Both the position numbers and the translations under genes were made by a program. This document shows positions 35,059 to 48,861 of a stretch of DNA of 64,000 nucleotides, piece by piece. Position 1 is the stretch's first letter. Each line of letters starts with the position of its first letter. A model generated the notes under the pieces. The model saw only the letters and a program-made list of their open reading frames with translations. It did not search any database and was not told the origin of the DNA. Origin of the DNA: Clavelina lepadiformis. Its lineage: Eukaryota > Chordata > Ascidiacea > Aplousobranchia > Clavelinidae. The stretch spans positions 20,336,860 to 20,400,859 of the forward strand of contig NC_135244.1 in NCBI RefSeq assembly GCF_947623445.1, read 5' to 3'.

Positions 35059-38000
35059 ATGAAGGACTTTCTAAAAAAAGATGATTTTGCCAAAAAAGAG
35101 GTTTCAAAAAATCTTCTTGGGGAAGATTCTACAGCAAAACAGGATGCAACAACGGATGATTCTAAACGTGAAGCTTTATCCGATTTTCCTCGTTATTTGT
35201 GGAGTGTGGCCCTTGGTGCTGGTTTTTTTGGAATGGTAAGTGATCCACTACATAAAAGTAGGCTATGTATGTTGCTCACTAAAATCAAATTTTCAAAACA
35301 AAAGTAAGCTAAGTTATTCATGTAGCTTGTAGTAACATTTAGTTAGAACTGTTCACTTTTCTTTTTTGGTTTATATCTGGTATATACTTAAAGTTTGAAT
35401 GCATCACTCAAGAATTATATTGAGCTTAGGATACTGTCACAAATTTTTTAAGGGTTTAACTTTGGCAATCTTGGGCCTTGCACTTCCTACACTGGCAGCA
35501 AACTTAAACCTGACCATCGATGATCTCTCTTTGGTGCTTATTGCCAGAGGTGGTGGTTATATTGTTGGTTCATTTATTGCCGGAATTCTTGAAAGGTGAT
35601 ACTTAACATCAGAGACGGCACCACTGGTGAAATACAGAAATTTATTTCTGCCAAAAGTTTGTTAATCCATTCTGATTAGATTCATCGGGGCGATGGCAAT
35701 AGTTTTCAAATTTTTTTCAAAAAGTGTAGAATTACAAGTTGTTGAATTAATTGGAAACAATTATGGTGCAATGATGTGATTTCATTGCCATGATAAAGTT
35801 AACCCCAATGGGTTTATGAAATGTTGGCAGAAATAAAATTCTTTATTTCTCTTCTGATGCTATTATGCCTGGTGGCAACAATAGTATTTTTAAGGTGATA
35901 CTTAAGTTTCGTTTTGTGGCAGTGCTGTTCATTATAAATTGTCACATTGATAATAATTAATCAGGTTCTATGCAAAAGTCAGATGTTGTACTAAAGTATT
36001 CTCAGCAGAACATACATTTAAAATCTAAGCAGTTTGTAAAGTTTGAAGGTTTGTCGACAGTAGTGCCAAAACCACTGATCTTTAAAAACAGTCTAAAAAA
36101 TCACTACCATTGAAAATTGTTCCGATATTAACCAATTTAAGCAAATTTTCTAGTAGCTGAGATACAGATAGAGACCATGACTTCATTTTTACTTAAAACT
36201 TCTTGCTAATAAGATGTAGATAATGGTTTTGTACATCCACATCAATTTGAATAACTAAAAATATATTTAAACAAAGTTTTGTGTGAAATAATTTTTAAGA
36301 AAATCATTTCAACCAAGATATTTACAAGACGTCATAAGCTAAAGGCGAGGACACCTCATCCATAATCGATATACTAAATATGTATTTTTGATACCGAAGT
36401 GTGTATTTTTGCAGTAAATTTGATTTCCATATCTTGGCTGCTCTTTCCCTGCTTGTGATGGGTATTGGCGTAGTTTTGACACCAGTTATACTAAATGTAA
36501 CTTCATTTTACATTTGTACATCTCTTTCTTCGCTTGGCATGGGTGGTTATGAAACAGGTACGTTTGGTTCATGCAAGTTTATTATGGATTTTCATGATTT
36601 TATAGTTATAGCGTTATATAGTATTATACTTTCTATTTATCAACTAACACAAAAATAGTTACGAATTTTATTATATTTTCTTTGTGAATTGTATTTTACA
36701 GTGGCAAACGTTTTATGCCTGTATTTATGGGGAAAAAAATCGGAACCTGTTCTACAATTCCTTCATTTTTGGTTTTGTTTTGGCTCGGCTATGACTCCAT
36801 TTTTGTCAAAATCATTTTTAAACCAAGTGGTTCATAATGCTAGTCATTCTATTAGTATTAATTCTTCAGCTACAGCAACCAGTATGTGTTAATTACAATT
36901 TTTTTTTTGTGTATTCTGTATGGTCTATATATATTTGTGAAAGTATAGTATATACACTTACATGATACATGTATATATTGGTGTATACGGTTTAGTATGA
37001 CTGGACATAATAAGTCAAAATATAAAAACAGTTATGTCTGCAAAATTGTATACATGTGTTAGATATAAAACATATACATCAGCAAAGTTTCAAATTTGAG
37101 TGCTAAGCATTGCTGTTTATTTCAAACTTTTCAACATTTTTCTTCCAGTGGCATCATCCCCAAACATTACCTACATAGAGAATACTACTGTTCCTTTGGT
37201 CAGCGTGCCTTACTTTATTATTGCTGGATTTTTAACGCTTGTTATTATATCCTTGATTTTATTGAAGTTTTTTGCTTCACTTGATTCAACTGAGTCACAA
37301 GATGAAAATACAATTGAACAAGAAGGAACTCGTTATAGGTTTGATTTGGTTGAAGTTACACTTTATCAGAAGAAATATTGAGTTTTTCAACCGCTTTTGA
37401 TATTGAAAAAATGCTTTTGCAAAGTTGACTAATTTTTAAAATATTTCAGATATGGAATGCTCATTCTCTTATTCTGGTTGTTTTTCTTTATGGCGGGCTT
37501 TCAAGTTACGATTTTCACATTCCTCTATAAGTTTGGAATAACTGAAAGTCCCGGCCTGGCTTACAGCAGAGATGTTTCTGCAGATTTAAATGCAATGTTT
37601 TTCATCACCGTTGTAGTTGGTCAATTTTTGGCCATATTTTGGTCACAAAAGTTTTCCCCAGCAAGTAAGTAATTTATCTGCAACTAAACCCAACACATTT
37701 ATCAAGGCAGCTTTTTAACCATATGTCTGATATATCAAACAGGCAAAATGTTAATGCTGTGGTAACTGATGGAGTTTTTCCCAGGTGTGGCTGTAGTCTC
37801 ACATTTTTTTGTTTTTACCATGTAAGTTTACGATTACTATTTATCCATTAACATCTTCTTATTTTTCTAGAAATTTTAACGGCAGATTTCATTGGAGTTG
37901 GAATTGGCTCCGTTCTACTTTTGCTTTACCCACTCTATTTCGAAGCTGCGCCGATTTTATTTTGGATAACTATTGGACTTATTGGTTTTTCTGCAACAAG

Positions 38001-38695
38001 CGTTTATGCATGCATATTTTTATGGGCGAATCGTTACATAACTATAAACGGCAGGTTTGTATAAATTGCATTGGGGAAACAGCCATGGGGCAGAAACTAA
38101 ATTTGTAGTTGAGTCATCTATGCTGATTGTGATTTTTCACAACTTTAACAGATTAAAAAACCCTTTGTGAGTGATCAACTCCATGTGGTTTTTCACTGGT
38201 CAACAAAATTATCAAGATTTAGCAACTACTTATAAATTTAATGCAAAATGCATTAAAAAAAGAGCTACTATAATGTTTTTAATATTGTGATGACGTTATA
38301 ATCGATAAGTTTTTATTGCTTTATTATTATAATAATAATTATTATTTTTCAGTGCTGCAGCCGTGTTCATATTTGGTGTTGCAGTTGGTGAAATGGTCTT
38401 ACCAATTCCTGTTGGTTTCCTAATCAATGAGCATGTGTTGTCATTTTTATATTTCACCAGTGGCTACTCGTTCACTTTGATTCTTATCTTTCTGCTAACA
38501 GTGAAATTTGCTCACACAAAGGGTCAAAGGCTTTCACAGTAAGTAAAATGTTTCCTACAGGTTTAAATGTGATTTCATTGCTTGGCAACAGTTCACTGAT
38601 GAAGAGTTTTATGTAGAAACAATCCGGTTGAAGAGGACAAGTTGAAAGCTGAGGAGTATTTGGCGGATCAGAAAATCCCAGAAACAGTAGTCTAA
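35059..38695 (+). CDS. MFS transporter, MFSD4B/NaGLT1-like, array copy 4 (inverted member)
   Basis: Nine exons (plus): 35059-35235, 35453-35595, 36415-36557, 36702-36881, 37149-37338, 37450-37664, 37871-38054, 38353-38538, 38617-38695 (TAA). Phases 0,2,1,1,2,1,2,2; about 498 aa. N-tail MKDFLKKDDFAKKEVSKNLL, TM1 across exons 1/2, GLALPTLAANL, ARGGGYIVGSFIAGILER, ANVLCLYLWGKKSEPVLQFL. The extracellular exon-4 loop carries several Asn-X-Ser/Thr sequons, the central cytosolic loop is STESQDENTIEQEGTRYR, and TM10 ends WANRYITINGR. TM11 has LPIPVGFLI and the C-tail has NNPVEEDKLKAEEYL. This is the only plus-strand member. Exons and introns are closest to copy 5. Intron 2 holds a 285-bp insertion flanked by a 14-bp direct repeat that includes the 5' splice site. 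Substrate unproven; the family suggests sodium-coupled glucose uptake. Confidence 0.93.
35607..35891. mobile_element. MITE-like insertion next to exon 2 donor of transporter copy 4
   Basis: 285 bp bounded by the 14-base direct repeat AAGGTGATACTTAA (35593-35606 and 35892-35905). The left repeat includes the last exon bases and the GT of the exon 2 donor. The interior folds back imperfectly: ATTTATTTCTGCCAA near 35641 pairs with TTGGCAGAAATAAAAT near 35824, and further inward GGCAATAG/CATTGCCAT also pair. The family is not identified; a 14-bp duplication is long for hAT, so part of the match may be chance. Confidence 0.55.
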
Positions 38696-41600
38696 AGAAA
38701 CAATTTTAATAACAGACTCTCTGAGTGTTTGCTCAGATGTTACATTTTAGTAGGTGGATTCCATTTGATTTCGGAAATACTTTCTTACTGCAACTTTTTT
38801 GCAATGCAAAGGTGTAATTAATTTTTTAAAGTATTGTTTTGGTGCAATCCGTAGACATTACCTATTCCAGTCAAAATCTGCTGCATTGCAGTTTTCAATT
38901 GGTGCACTTAATTTTTTTAATTTATGCAAGTTGCAGAGGTGCTTTGTGTTATCGGTACTGTAAATATGATTATCGATAAAGTGCTAAAAGCATAGAATAA
39001 CATTTAAGTATTGATCGCTGCTACCATTATTGCTTGCCAGTTTGCTAATTTTTTAAAAATTGCTCGCCTTTAAATCCCTGAGATGGGACCTTTGTTGCCT
39101 ATTTTCATCTTTGTTTATAATTATCTTGGTGACTATTTGTCATACTGACTGAAATTGAAAGTAGATTAAGTGGCAGTGGTTACAATAGTTGTTAAATCAA
39201 CTATTGAACATGCATTAAAAAGTATATTTTATAACGAGGTTAAGGTGTGTAGGAATTTTATTAGGTTGTTTCACTAATTTGCGCATTTATTTGAATGTGT
39301 AATAACAGTATTAATATAATTACCTTAAGAACACTTTTGTGTTTATTCTTTGATGATGCCGTTAGTTTCTTAGCCAATTTTTCCAATTTTCAGTACAATA
39401 CTGAGATTCCCCTCTTTCGTTAACCTTCATTGGCAATTTATGGAATGATTTTAGCGTTTTGGTTAATTTCAAGTTCTTCAATAGGACATCCGCTGTGTAA
39501 AGTAAATGACTAGTTGTTGGTTGTTAATGTCTCAAATTATCATTCTGTAACAAGATTTTGTTATCGGTTAGGAGTTATACAAGGGTAGATTTCATGTATC
39601 ACGTAGTTGCGTTTGATAAAACTAAAGCATAAAACAACACTTACGTGCAACATAAAAACTGATTTGTTTCAGACATCGGTCCATAGTAAGAATAAATGAT
39701 GTTAGCTTTCAGCACAGACAGTGACAAGTTTAAAACAACGGAAAATAAAATTTTGATGAATATCATACTGAGGCGTTCGGAAACAATGGAACTGGTGATA
39801 AACGATGATCCTGTGTAGGTAATAGAAGAACTGATCAACAATGGGTATACATAGACGTAATAATATGCTTCCCGAATTTCTCTTCACAAAGTCTCTTTCA
39901 GTTGTGGGTCCCAAAGTGCTAATTACAACCGGAATGTTGATTAAAATAATTATAAAACTTTGCACATTGTTTCCGATGTGGTACATCCTGAATGTATTGT
40001 TTTAATACGACCTGCTTTGCTTGCACTGATCGCAAGCAAATGCTATCTAACTGAAACACACAGCGACAATTTCTAAGCTATATTGGGCTTATGTTTTAAA
40101 CTGGATGCGTCTAATTTTTGTCTAGTACAGGTTGGTGTTTTCTCGGCGCGAAGATCGCTGTTTGCTGAATAAAACTTTAGCTGACTTTCTTTTCATTCGT
40201 AAATGAGAGAGGTGAAAAAACAATGAACTTTTTGGTTCAAGGTTAACGTACCCTGCCATTTATCACCAACTATTACGTGCGAACTAATAGATAGCAATTG
40301 GATTAAGATGATAAACTTTTCATCCTTCCACGTTCATTGTGACGTCATAGTTGCGGTGAACATTTCTTGAAACTCACATTCTTGCGTGTTGGCAAAACAC
40401 CTACAAGCATGCTTTAAGGCGGTTAAAAAGATTAGCTTCTCACGGCGTCTCACCCCCACAATCCGAAACTTGACTTCACCAACAGGTATAAATTGTATAC
40501 AATGAAAAATTAATAAAAATGAAACCACCGAAAAAATGAAAATGAATTTCATTAAAATCAGTAATGCTAATTCTTTCAAAATAATCAAAATATCGAGTAA
40601 TAAAGTTTTTAAATTATTGCAACAACTTGTGATTTGGGTGATAATAACATCTGGTTGCTATCGACGCAATGACGTCACAACTTACCGAGCAGATCGCATA
40701 AAAATACATAACTTGGAGATATGGCATCGACAGATTGCGTTCTTTTTTCTGGACACTTCTGTCGTCACATTTTGAAAAATTGTTCGTGGAAGGGGCGCTG
40801 AAGAGCAAATTTAAACACTATTTACAACATAATTTTAAGGTTTTGTTCAAAGTTATTATCATTTCTATTGTCGTCATCAAGTCAGTTACTTAATTCACCA
40901 CAGTAAATCTTTTGCAAAAAATGTTAAGGTAAGAATTTCGCCGCGTTCACTTTTTCAAGAATTACTTCCTTAGTGGTTGGGTAAAGCCTCTACTCAACAT
41001 TTACAAAGCGGAGAGTGCGCCATCTTTCTTCTGGTGGGTAAATAACTCAACTACGTCCTTCCTGCCAGTGCAAAATTACTCAAGTATAATAAAAAGTAGC
41101 CAAAGGCTTTACCGGGTAGTTGGTCTATTTGCAGGGGAAGTACCTAGCGGTTATGTCCCTCTTCATAAAAATCAAACACTTGCATCATTTAACATTGATT
41201 AATTCTGTCCGGCGCCCTCATCAAATCATCACCAGATAAATTAAGACCAACAACACTTCATAAATCTAATCATAAAAAGATAGGCGAACTTATTCATTTG
41301 CTGAAGATGCCTTATTCTGAGATCAAATTGAACCTATTCCAAGATTATTCTGTTACTGGTGTAAAATACGTTCCCGAGTTGCTTACCAGTTTTTTAAAAG
41401 TGACAACCATTTTTAAGGGTATAAAAAATTTTGCTTTGGAGCTAGTAACTTAGTTTAGTAACAGCTTAATATTATCAAGACCTGAACTAATTAGGCAAGC
41501 TTCACTGAGATAAGGTCAAATTACGCATTATCAGTTAAGAAAAAAGGAATTATAACTTAGGAAAACTTAAAATAGATTTCAAATATCATGTGGTTGCAAT

Positions 41601-43189
41601 CGTAATGATAAGAGCAGTTAGGTTCATAGTAGAACATTTATTATTAACCTGCTGAGTAGGAGTTAACATGTCTGCTTCATCTGAGCAAATCTAGAATGAA
41701 ATGATTTTACAGATGCGAATTTATAATAAAATGGTTACAAAAAAAAACATTTGAGAATCAAACGAAAAGGAAAGGTTTTTGGTGATAAAAGACGGTAAAC
41801 GAAATAAAGCGGTGGACAATATGAAACTACGTGATAAGAGTGCAGCCAAACAACTACCATGGTCCCATGAATATAATTATTGTATCGGTAGTTGTAGATT
41901 CTAATTTTAATAATTAATTACGTGTACGTAATTGCTTACCTTTTAATTAAAATCATGAAAAAACCGAAACATTCATTGGAAATTTTTCCTTCAACGCATA
42001 TTGACACGATACTTGCCTACAAACGAGAAAGCGTTGTGATCTACTAAAACAGGATTTTCATTGAATAAACGGAATAGATATATATGTCATCACTCATCAG
42101 CAAATAGTTATTCTGTTACGATAAGATGACAATTTAAGAGAAAAGTTTTTCTTTGTCTTACGTATAAATAACAAAGTATTTAAACACGAAAGAGAAATAT
42201 TTTACTGGAATGTCCAGTGTAGATAACTTGAAGGAGAAATTGATATATTATAAGTTAAGATTGGAAATCAGCGTCAACATTATTATGATGATTGTATTCT
42301 CAACGAAACAAATCTAATTTGTACAGGAACTAGACTAGACAGAGCCTAAATATCTTATGACTTACATACATAGCATGACCATTAGGCTATCACGGTGGAT
42401 TCAATACTTTTGTGACGTTTAGTGCCGCGGGGATTCCTTTTAAGTTAAGATAAAGAAAGCACAATGATTTCCTAAAACCTTCATTAATGTATTGCAGGCC
42501 ATATCACACTTGAAGTCATGCCAGCGTTTCAGATATACTTTTCCTTTCACTAAATAGGCGATTATGAACTGGTTAACGCAAAAAACAAATTAATGACCGA
42601 AGAAGCACACGACGAAACCACCGCAAGTTACCAATTTCAAATTGTTTAACGCACAGTCACGTAAAAGTAATCGAAAAACGTTCAAATAAAGCAAAAAAGT
42701 TCAAAGTATCAGGGAACAAAAATCGTAAGCAAGCAATTACCTAGAAAATAAGAATACGGCAAACAACAGTGTTTTCTGCAGCCAACATGAACTTTTTGAA
42801 CACAATTTTATAATTATTCCGTTTTAATATGACGATTATGTACAGTGTGTTTATTGCATAAAATCTATTCGCTATAACGCGTCATCGATGACTTCATTGA
42901 TAAGAGCGCCAAGAACAGATAAAAAAGCAAGCATTTTCCTATGCATAAATATCAAAAACACTTTTAAGTCAGTTCAAAAGCGTGAAGCATTTCACATCAA
43001 TTACAATGCATCAAGAGTATAATAAAGCAATATGCAACGACCTCACCAAAGTAGGATCTACTGTAACAGAAGAGGTTACATCTGAGCATGATTACAAAAG
43101 TTGCAATCAGAAAGTGATTGCAAAATCAATCCAAATGAATAACATATTAAATAAAACGTGCAAAGTATATATTTCAAAGAACGATTTCT
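38696..43189. other. Intergenic region between 3' ends of transporter copies 4 and 5
   Basis: About 4.5 kb between convergent paralogues. No coding exon recognised. A 94-codon minus-strand ORF (39702-39986) has no family resemblance. AT-rich throughout with no clear terminal-repeat element. Confidence 0.5.
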
Positions 43190-46100
43190 TCAGGCAGCTG
43201 TTTCGACCCTATTTGGAGTTGTCAATTTTTCTTCGATCTGCAACTTGTCTAGGTTGGCGGGATTGTTTCTGCACAAAATTTTGCATCGATAAACTGTTCT
43301 TAAACAAACAATTTACATTTCAAATAACATGAAACATTTTACTTACTGCGAAAGCCTTTGGTCTTTTGTGTGAGCAAACTTGACTGCAACCAGAAACACC
43401 AGAATTAATGCAAATGTATAACCACTGGCAAAATATATAAATGACATCACATGGTCTTCGATTAGGAGACCAACAGGAATTGGTAAGACCCTTTCGCCTA
43501 TGGCACCACCAATCATGAACACAGATGCAGCACTGAAAAATAATAATTATTATAATAATAAAACAATAAAAATCATAGTAAAAAACAGTAATTGTGAAAA
43601 ATAATGAAGTTTATAACTTTTTTTAAGCGCTTTAATATCTTATCAAAAGAGTTATGTGCTTCAAACATACTTGAGTAATGACAGATAGTTACTCAGAGAC
43701 CATGATGGACAGTTTTATGTCAAAATGAAATGCTTTTCTAAAGTCATAAAATTCCATTCACTAAAAACCCTGGCGCATTGTAAAATAATAAAAAGTATAG
43801 AACAAAAACATTTAAAAATCGTATTTTTCGATCTGTAATAGGAAGGATTCAAAATGAACAGGCTTACTTAGATCACAGTCATAGCAAATACAGCTTTTAG
43901 TATGCACAGCAATCATATAAATGGAAACCGGTCAAATTGAAATTCATCATCCAAGTATAAATGAACCAATCAATATTGATTTATGTTGCAACTCAAGCCA
44001 ACTAAGAGAACGTTTACTTGCTGAAGGTATTTTAGACAAATAAGAAATTTTTTTAGAAAAATGCAATAAAAATGAAACAAAAATGCCACTTGCACATATG
44101 GTTACAACATTTAACACATAAATCAGTAAACTAGCTTATCACAGGTGCACATTGCACAATCTATTTATTGAAATGCTATCCCAAGATTTTTTTGCCATTC
44201 TACTTTATACATACCTGCCGCTAATAGTTATGTAATGATTAGCCCATAAAAATAAGCATCCATAAACGCTTGTTACAGATACACCAATAAGTCCGGTAGT
44301 GATCCAAAATATTACAGGAGCAGTTTTGAAATACAGTGGATAAAAATGTACAAGAATGGCACCAATCTCAACACCAAGGAAATTTGCCGTTAAAATTTCT
44401 GAAACAGGAAAATTTTAATACTTACATAATAATGGTAGCTCTGCGTTGTAAAAAGATTAAAAATCAAAGAGTATGACAAACAACACCCTTCAAAAACTTC
44501 ATGTAATTTTAGAATAACTTTTCATATACTGTAATAAATATTCAACATATACAATTAGTGTTAGAGTAGGCCTACCAATAAAGTTGCCTTGATAACTGTG
44601 TTTGATTTAGTAGAGTAGCAGGTAAAACACTTAGGCTACTTCCAAGGGAGAACTTTCGTGACCAAAATATGGCAAAAAATTGACCAATTACAACGCTGAA
44701 AAGGAAAACTGCACTTAAATCTGCAGAAACATCTCTGCTGTATGCCAGGCCGGGAGTTTCACTTATTCCAAATTTATAGAGGAATGTGAACATCACAACT
44801 TCAGAGCCCACCAACAGGAAAAATAACAAGAACATCAGTATGAGCATTACATATCTGAAATATTTTACAAATTCGACAACTTTGCAAAATGCTTTATTTT
44901 TCAAGATCAAAGGTGGTTGAAAAACTCAATTTTTCTTCAGACAATGTATAACTTCAACCAAATCAAACCTGTAACGAGTTCCTTCTTGTTCAATTGTATT
45001 TTCATCTTGTGACTCAGTTGAATCAAGTGAAGCAAAAAACTTCAATATCAGCAGAGATGAAATAACAAGCGTTAGAAATCCAGCAATAACAAAGTAAGGC
45101 ACGCTGACTAAAGGAACAGTAGTATTCTCTATGTAGGTAATGTTTTGGAATGATGCCACTGGAAGTAAAATGTTGATATAAACAGTAATAAACGCATTCC
45201 TTGCTTACTGCTAGAACCTAAATCTTTGTTAATTTATTTCATGTTCAATATACATTCTTGAATACATAACAACTTGTACTTACTATGGGAAATCAAATCA
45301 AAACATGCACAATGTAACACCGATATACACCTACTTAACATATGTTCACAACATTTTCTGATATCTTGGCAGACACATCCATGATCTACTTTTATTTACA
45401 GTCAAAAAAACAAAGCCAATGAAACAAAGACAGTTTTAAACTGTTTTTATATATACTTGTTATGGTATGGAACCATGTGCTATACATTTACTTACAACAA
45501 TACATGATAATACAATATAACAATTCAAATGTTACGTACTACTTGTTGTAGCTGAACCATTAACAGAATGATTAGTGTAGTGAAACACCTTATTCAAAAA
45601 AGGTTTTGATAAAAATGGAGTCAGAGCCGAGCCAAAGCAAAACCAAAAATGAAGAAATTGTAGAACTGGTTCTGACTTTTTTCCCCACAAGTACAGGCAT
45701 AAAACATTTGCAACTGTAAAACAAATATCTGCAATAATTTTGCTTGCAATTTGATAAACACAAAGTGCCATATCACTCTACAAAATACATGTAAATAGTA
45801 AGATAATTACAAAATCATATGAAGACATTTCATAAAATCTGCTCTACTAAAACTTACCGGTTTCATAACCACCCATACCGAATGCAGAAAGACCAATAAA
45901 AATGTAAAATGAGGCCACATTGAGTATTAGTGGTGTTAAAACTACACCAATACTCATCACAAGCACAAAAATAGTAGCCAACAAATGGAAATTAACTTTA
46001 CTGCAAAAAAAACAATTCTGAGATTTTATAAATGCATAAATTTATAGTTTATTTTTTTGCGTGTTTTAAATTATTTTTAAAAACCTTCATTTGACATTAC

Positions 46101-46661
46101 AAACAATGTATTTTCAGCTGCTAATATCATTTGAGGCAAAAGAACTAGCGAAAATTTCTCTTTGGTTTTAAAGTTCATTTTCAGCATAGCTGCAAAGAAT
46201 GAATTATAAAAAACATTTTTCACCTTTCAAGAATTCCAGCAATAAATGAACCACTAACATAACCACCACCTCTGGCAACAAGCACCAACGAAACATCATC
46301 AATAGTCTTATTCAAGTTTGACGCTAGGGTAGGAAGTGCAAGTCCCAAGATGGACATACAGGAACCCTTAAAATAGTTCCGTTATCCAAACCTCAAAAGA
46401 CAAATAGAACTTTGAAGCCCTGCTTGAAAATACAACGCATTATGCATTGAAATCACATAACGGTCAAGAAACATGAATACATACCACCCCAAAAAATCCT
46501 GCTGAAAGGGCTGCAGTCATCAAATAACGAGGAACATTTGATGAAACTTTAGATATGGAATCTTTTGTGCTATCATTGTGTTTCACTATTCCATCTCCTC
46601 CAAGAAGATTTTCAGAAACTTGCACCTCAGCAATATTATTTTCTTTCGGCATGTCTCGCAT
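43190..46661 (-). CDS. MFS transporter, MFSD4B/NaGLT1-like, array copy 5
   Basis: Nine exons (minus): 46661-46485, 46366-46224, 46000-45858, 45713-45540, 45158-44969, 44854-44640, 44398-44215, 43532-43347, 43268-43190 (TGA). About 496 aa. Start MRDMPKENNIAEVQVSENLL; an upstream in-frame ATG (46676) would add five residues but has no counterpart in copy 4. Exon 4 could end three bases earlier (45543), since two in-frame donors sit side by side. Family marks: GLALPTLASNL, ARGGGYVSGSFIAGILER, ANVLCLYLWGKKSEPVLQFL, the STESQDENTIEQEGTRYR central loop, WANHYITISGR, and NNPANLDKLQIEE in the C-tail. ERVLPIPVG replaces the EMVLPIPVG of copies 3 and 4. Intron 5 is about nine-tenths identical to that of copy 4, implying recent duplication or conversion. 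Confidence 0.93.
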
Positions 46662-46917
46662 AATTTTAGGCAACACAGCAATATTATAAATAAAGCGTTA
46701 AGCTAAATATATCAAATTACAGTGAAAGCTAAGATTGACGATATAATGTATGGTAGCACGTAGGCCACAGTATATATGTATACCGTATAGCCCATAGCCT
46801 ACATATATGTGTTATGGTAGTATGATATCAAAATCTTTGCCTTTCAAAAGACGGAAAGTCTGGCTCTTCTTTACTTTTCCACTCCTTAATACCGGTACCG
46901 CCTAAGTACCTATACTC

Positions 46918-47010
46918 AGTGGTGAGATTCAGCCGGTTTGCACCGGTACGTACGAACCGGTTCTTGGAATTTTAATGACCTAAGCGAACCGGTTGTTAAC
47001 AAGCGTATGT
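46918..47010 (+). repeat. One end of a hAT-type repeat
   Basis: Starts CAGTGGTGAGATTCAGCCGG and continues with repeated ACCGGTT/AACCGGTT boxes. This is a pattern seen at the ends of widespread animal hAT elements (CAGTGGTGGGATTCA...). The matching opposite end was not found nearby, so it is a fragment; the right boundary is arbitrary. Confidence 0.5.
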
Positions 47011-48650
47011 GTAGGACTATGTTTCACTTCGAGTACTGTATTACCGCGGCTAATAATGCTATTAATAGAACTAATATTTATTATAATAACGTTACAACTT
47101 ACAAACAAGCGTGTTTACAACGCATTGTGCAGTTACAATACAGTAGAACTCGCGTATAACCTCGTATAAAACGGTTCCATTCATCATTGCAAAGAAATCG
47201 ATTGGCGACACTACAATTGCAAAATAAATATTATAATGAATAATTTCACTTGCTAAACTCTTGCTTGTGGCAATCCAAACATCAATCTTTGATCTGTACA
47301 CTGTATATATCGGCCCCGGGTCAATATGGCATGCTGCTAGTGAGAGAACCGTATGTTAAAATGTTTGAATCCTTCCGCTGTCTATGCTCTCTATAGTGCT
47401 AAATGAGCTACTGCTAAAGGCTCCATATACACGTCCGGTCTCTGAAACTAAAAAACGTGTTAACCAGCAGGGTTTATGGACGGTTTTTTTTTTATAAACC
47501 AGGCAGGTAGGCCTACTGGATAACCTGGCATTCGAATAAGTCGATATTGACTACTTCTAGTACTTCACCGTAAGTAGGTGACGCAGTCCATAAAAAGATA
47601 TAGGCGGTTAGATTAAGACAAAAACAACGCAAAAAGTTGAATTTAGCTATTTTAGGTATTATTGAATTTTAGATTTAGGTTAACTAACTACAGTATATTG
47701 TAACATTTAAGTTAGGTTAACAAAAAACTGTCAAAAGTAGCTTTGAACGCACGATTTTTTTCTGGTGAGATAGTGGCAGCCTAATAAGTCATCACTCACG
47801 CACTCACCAGTCAAGCAAGTGTTTACACTCGCTGCTTTATTGATTGCGCAACGTTGTGCAATCAGCTGTTTTGGTTTTTGCACTGGTAGCAACGGTGCGC
47901 TAGAAAATGGCAGTAATGGTTTATGGCGAACAGCTGTTTACCTTAAATTCTGACAGATATTTTTTCACTTTATTCAAGTCGTTAATTGCTCACTTTGAAC
48001 GATTGGCCAAGCTTTCTTACCGTTGAGGTTAAGATACTTAAAATATGAACTACTGTACCTGAGTTTTCTTGGACCTCCTCGTTTCGTGTAGGTGACATCA
48101 TACTGTAACTGCAGGTGCTTCAGCCTTCAAGTAAGCCTACTTCCTTCCGATTACGTGCTTTGCCTAACAATTCAAAACTGCAAGACAAACTTCACACAAG
48201 TGTTTTGATAACGAACAGCTAAGGATTTATAACTTTAAAGGTTTAATTTTTTTATAAACTAAGACTAACTTGTATCGCAGACTAGAAAATAGAGAAATGC
48301 CTCAAATCACTCTCAAGGAATTTAGCATGTAGATGAAATTCATAGTTAGCTAAAATATGTCAATAAAAATCCGAGAGAGGATTTTGTTTTCACAAAAAAT
48401 GACTAACCCTTGACATAAATTAAATACGGCGCCAAATGAAAATGCCTTCCAAGATCCAGCAACAAAATAATTACGACGCCGATGAATGAATCATACGAGT
48501 TATTGCTGGCCATCGTCGATATCATGCATAAAAATTTACAGCTTGTACTCTACATGACACTAAAATAGCGTACTATGCTGTTGTTGCAGAAGTACCAAAT
48601 TCTCCCAGCGAAAATAACCATGACTATTATTGTTGCTAACTTAGTATAAT

Positions 48651-48861
48651 AAAAAACAATATATAATAATTTGGCACTCTTGAGGGTTAACTTTATATTT
48701 TTCGACACGAACTTTCGCAAGCATAAGCTTGATTCTTCTGCAGCTGTGAAAACATTGTCACAGTACACCTGAAGAAGCAACCTTATGCTTGCGAAAGCTC
48801 GTGTCGAAAAATATAACGTCAACCTTCAGAGTGTCAAACTACATCCTGTTTCCTATTTTAG
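48651..48861. mobile_element. Fold-back MITE, both arms present
   Basis: The left arm (TTGGCACTCTTGAGGGTTAA, then TTTTTCGACACGAACTTTCG) and right arm (CGAAAGCTCGTGTCGAAAAA, then TCAACCTTCAGAGTGTCAAA) are inverted copies about 85 bases long. They meet around a short centre (GAAAACATTGTCACAG). Solo arms of the same family lie at 2541-2660 and 63617-63720. No ORF; the superfamily is not determinable because target duplications are unclear. Confidence 0.8.

Noticed and set aside
39702-39986. 94-codon minus-strand ORF between copies 4 and 5
   Set aside because: No family match, and overlapping ORFs in another frame are equally open.
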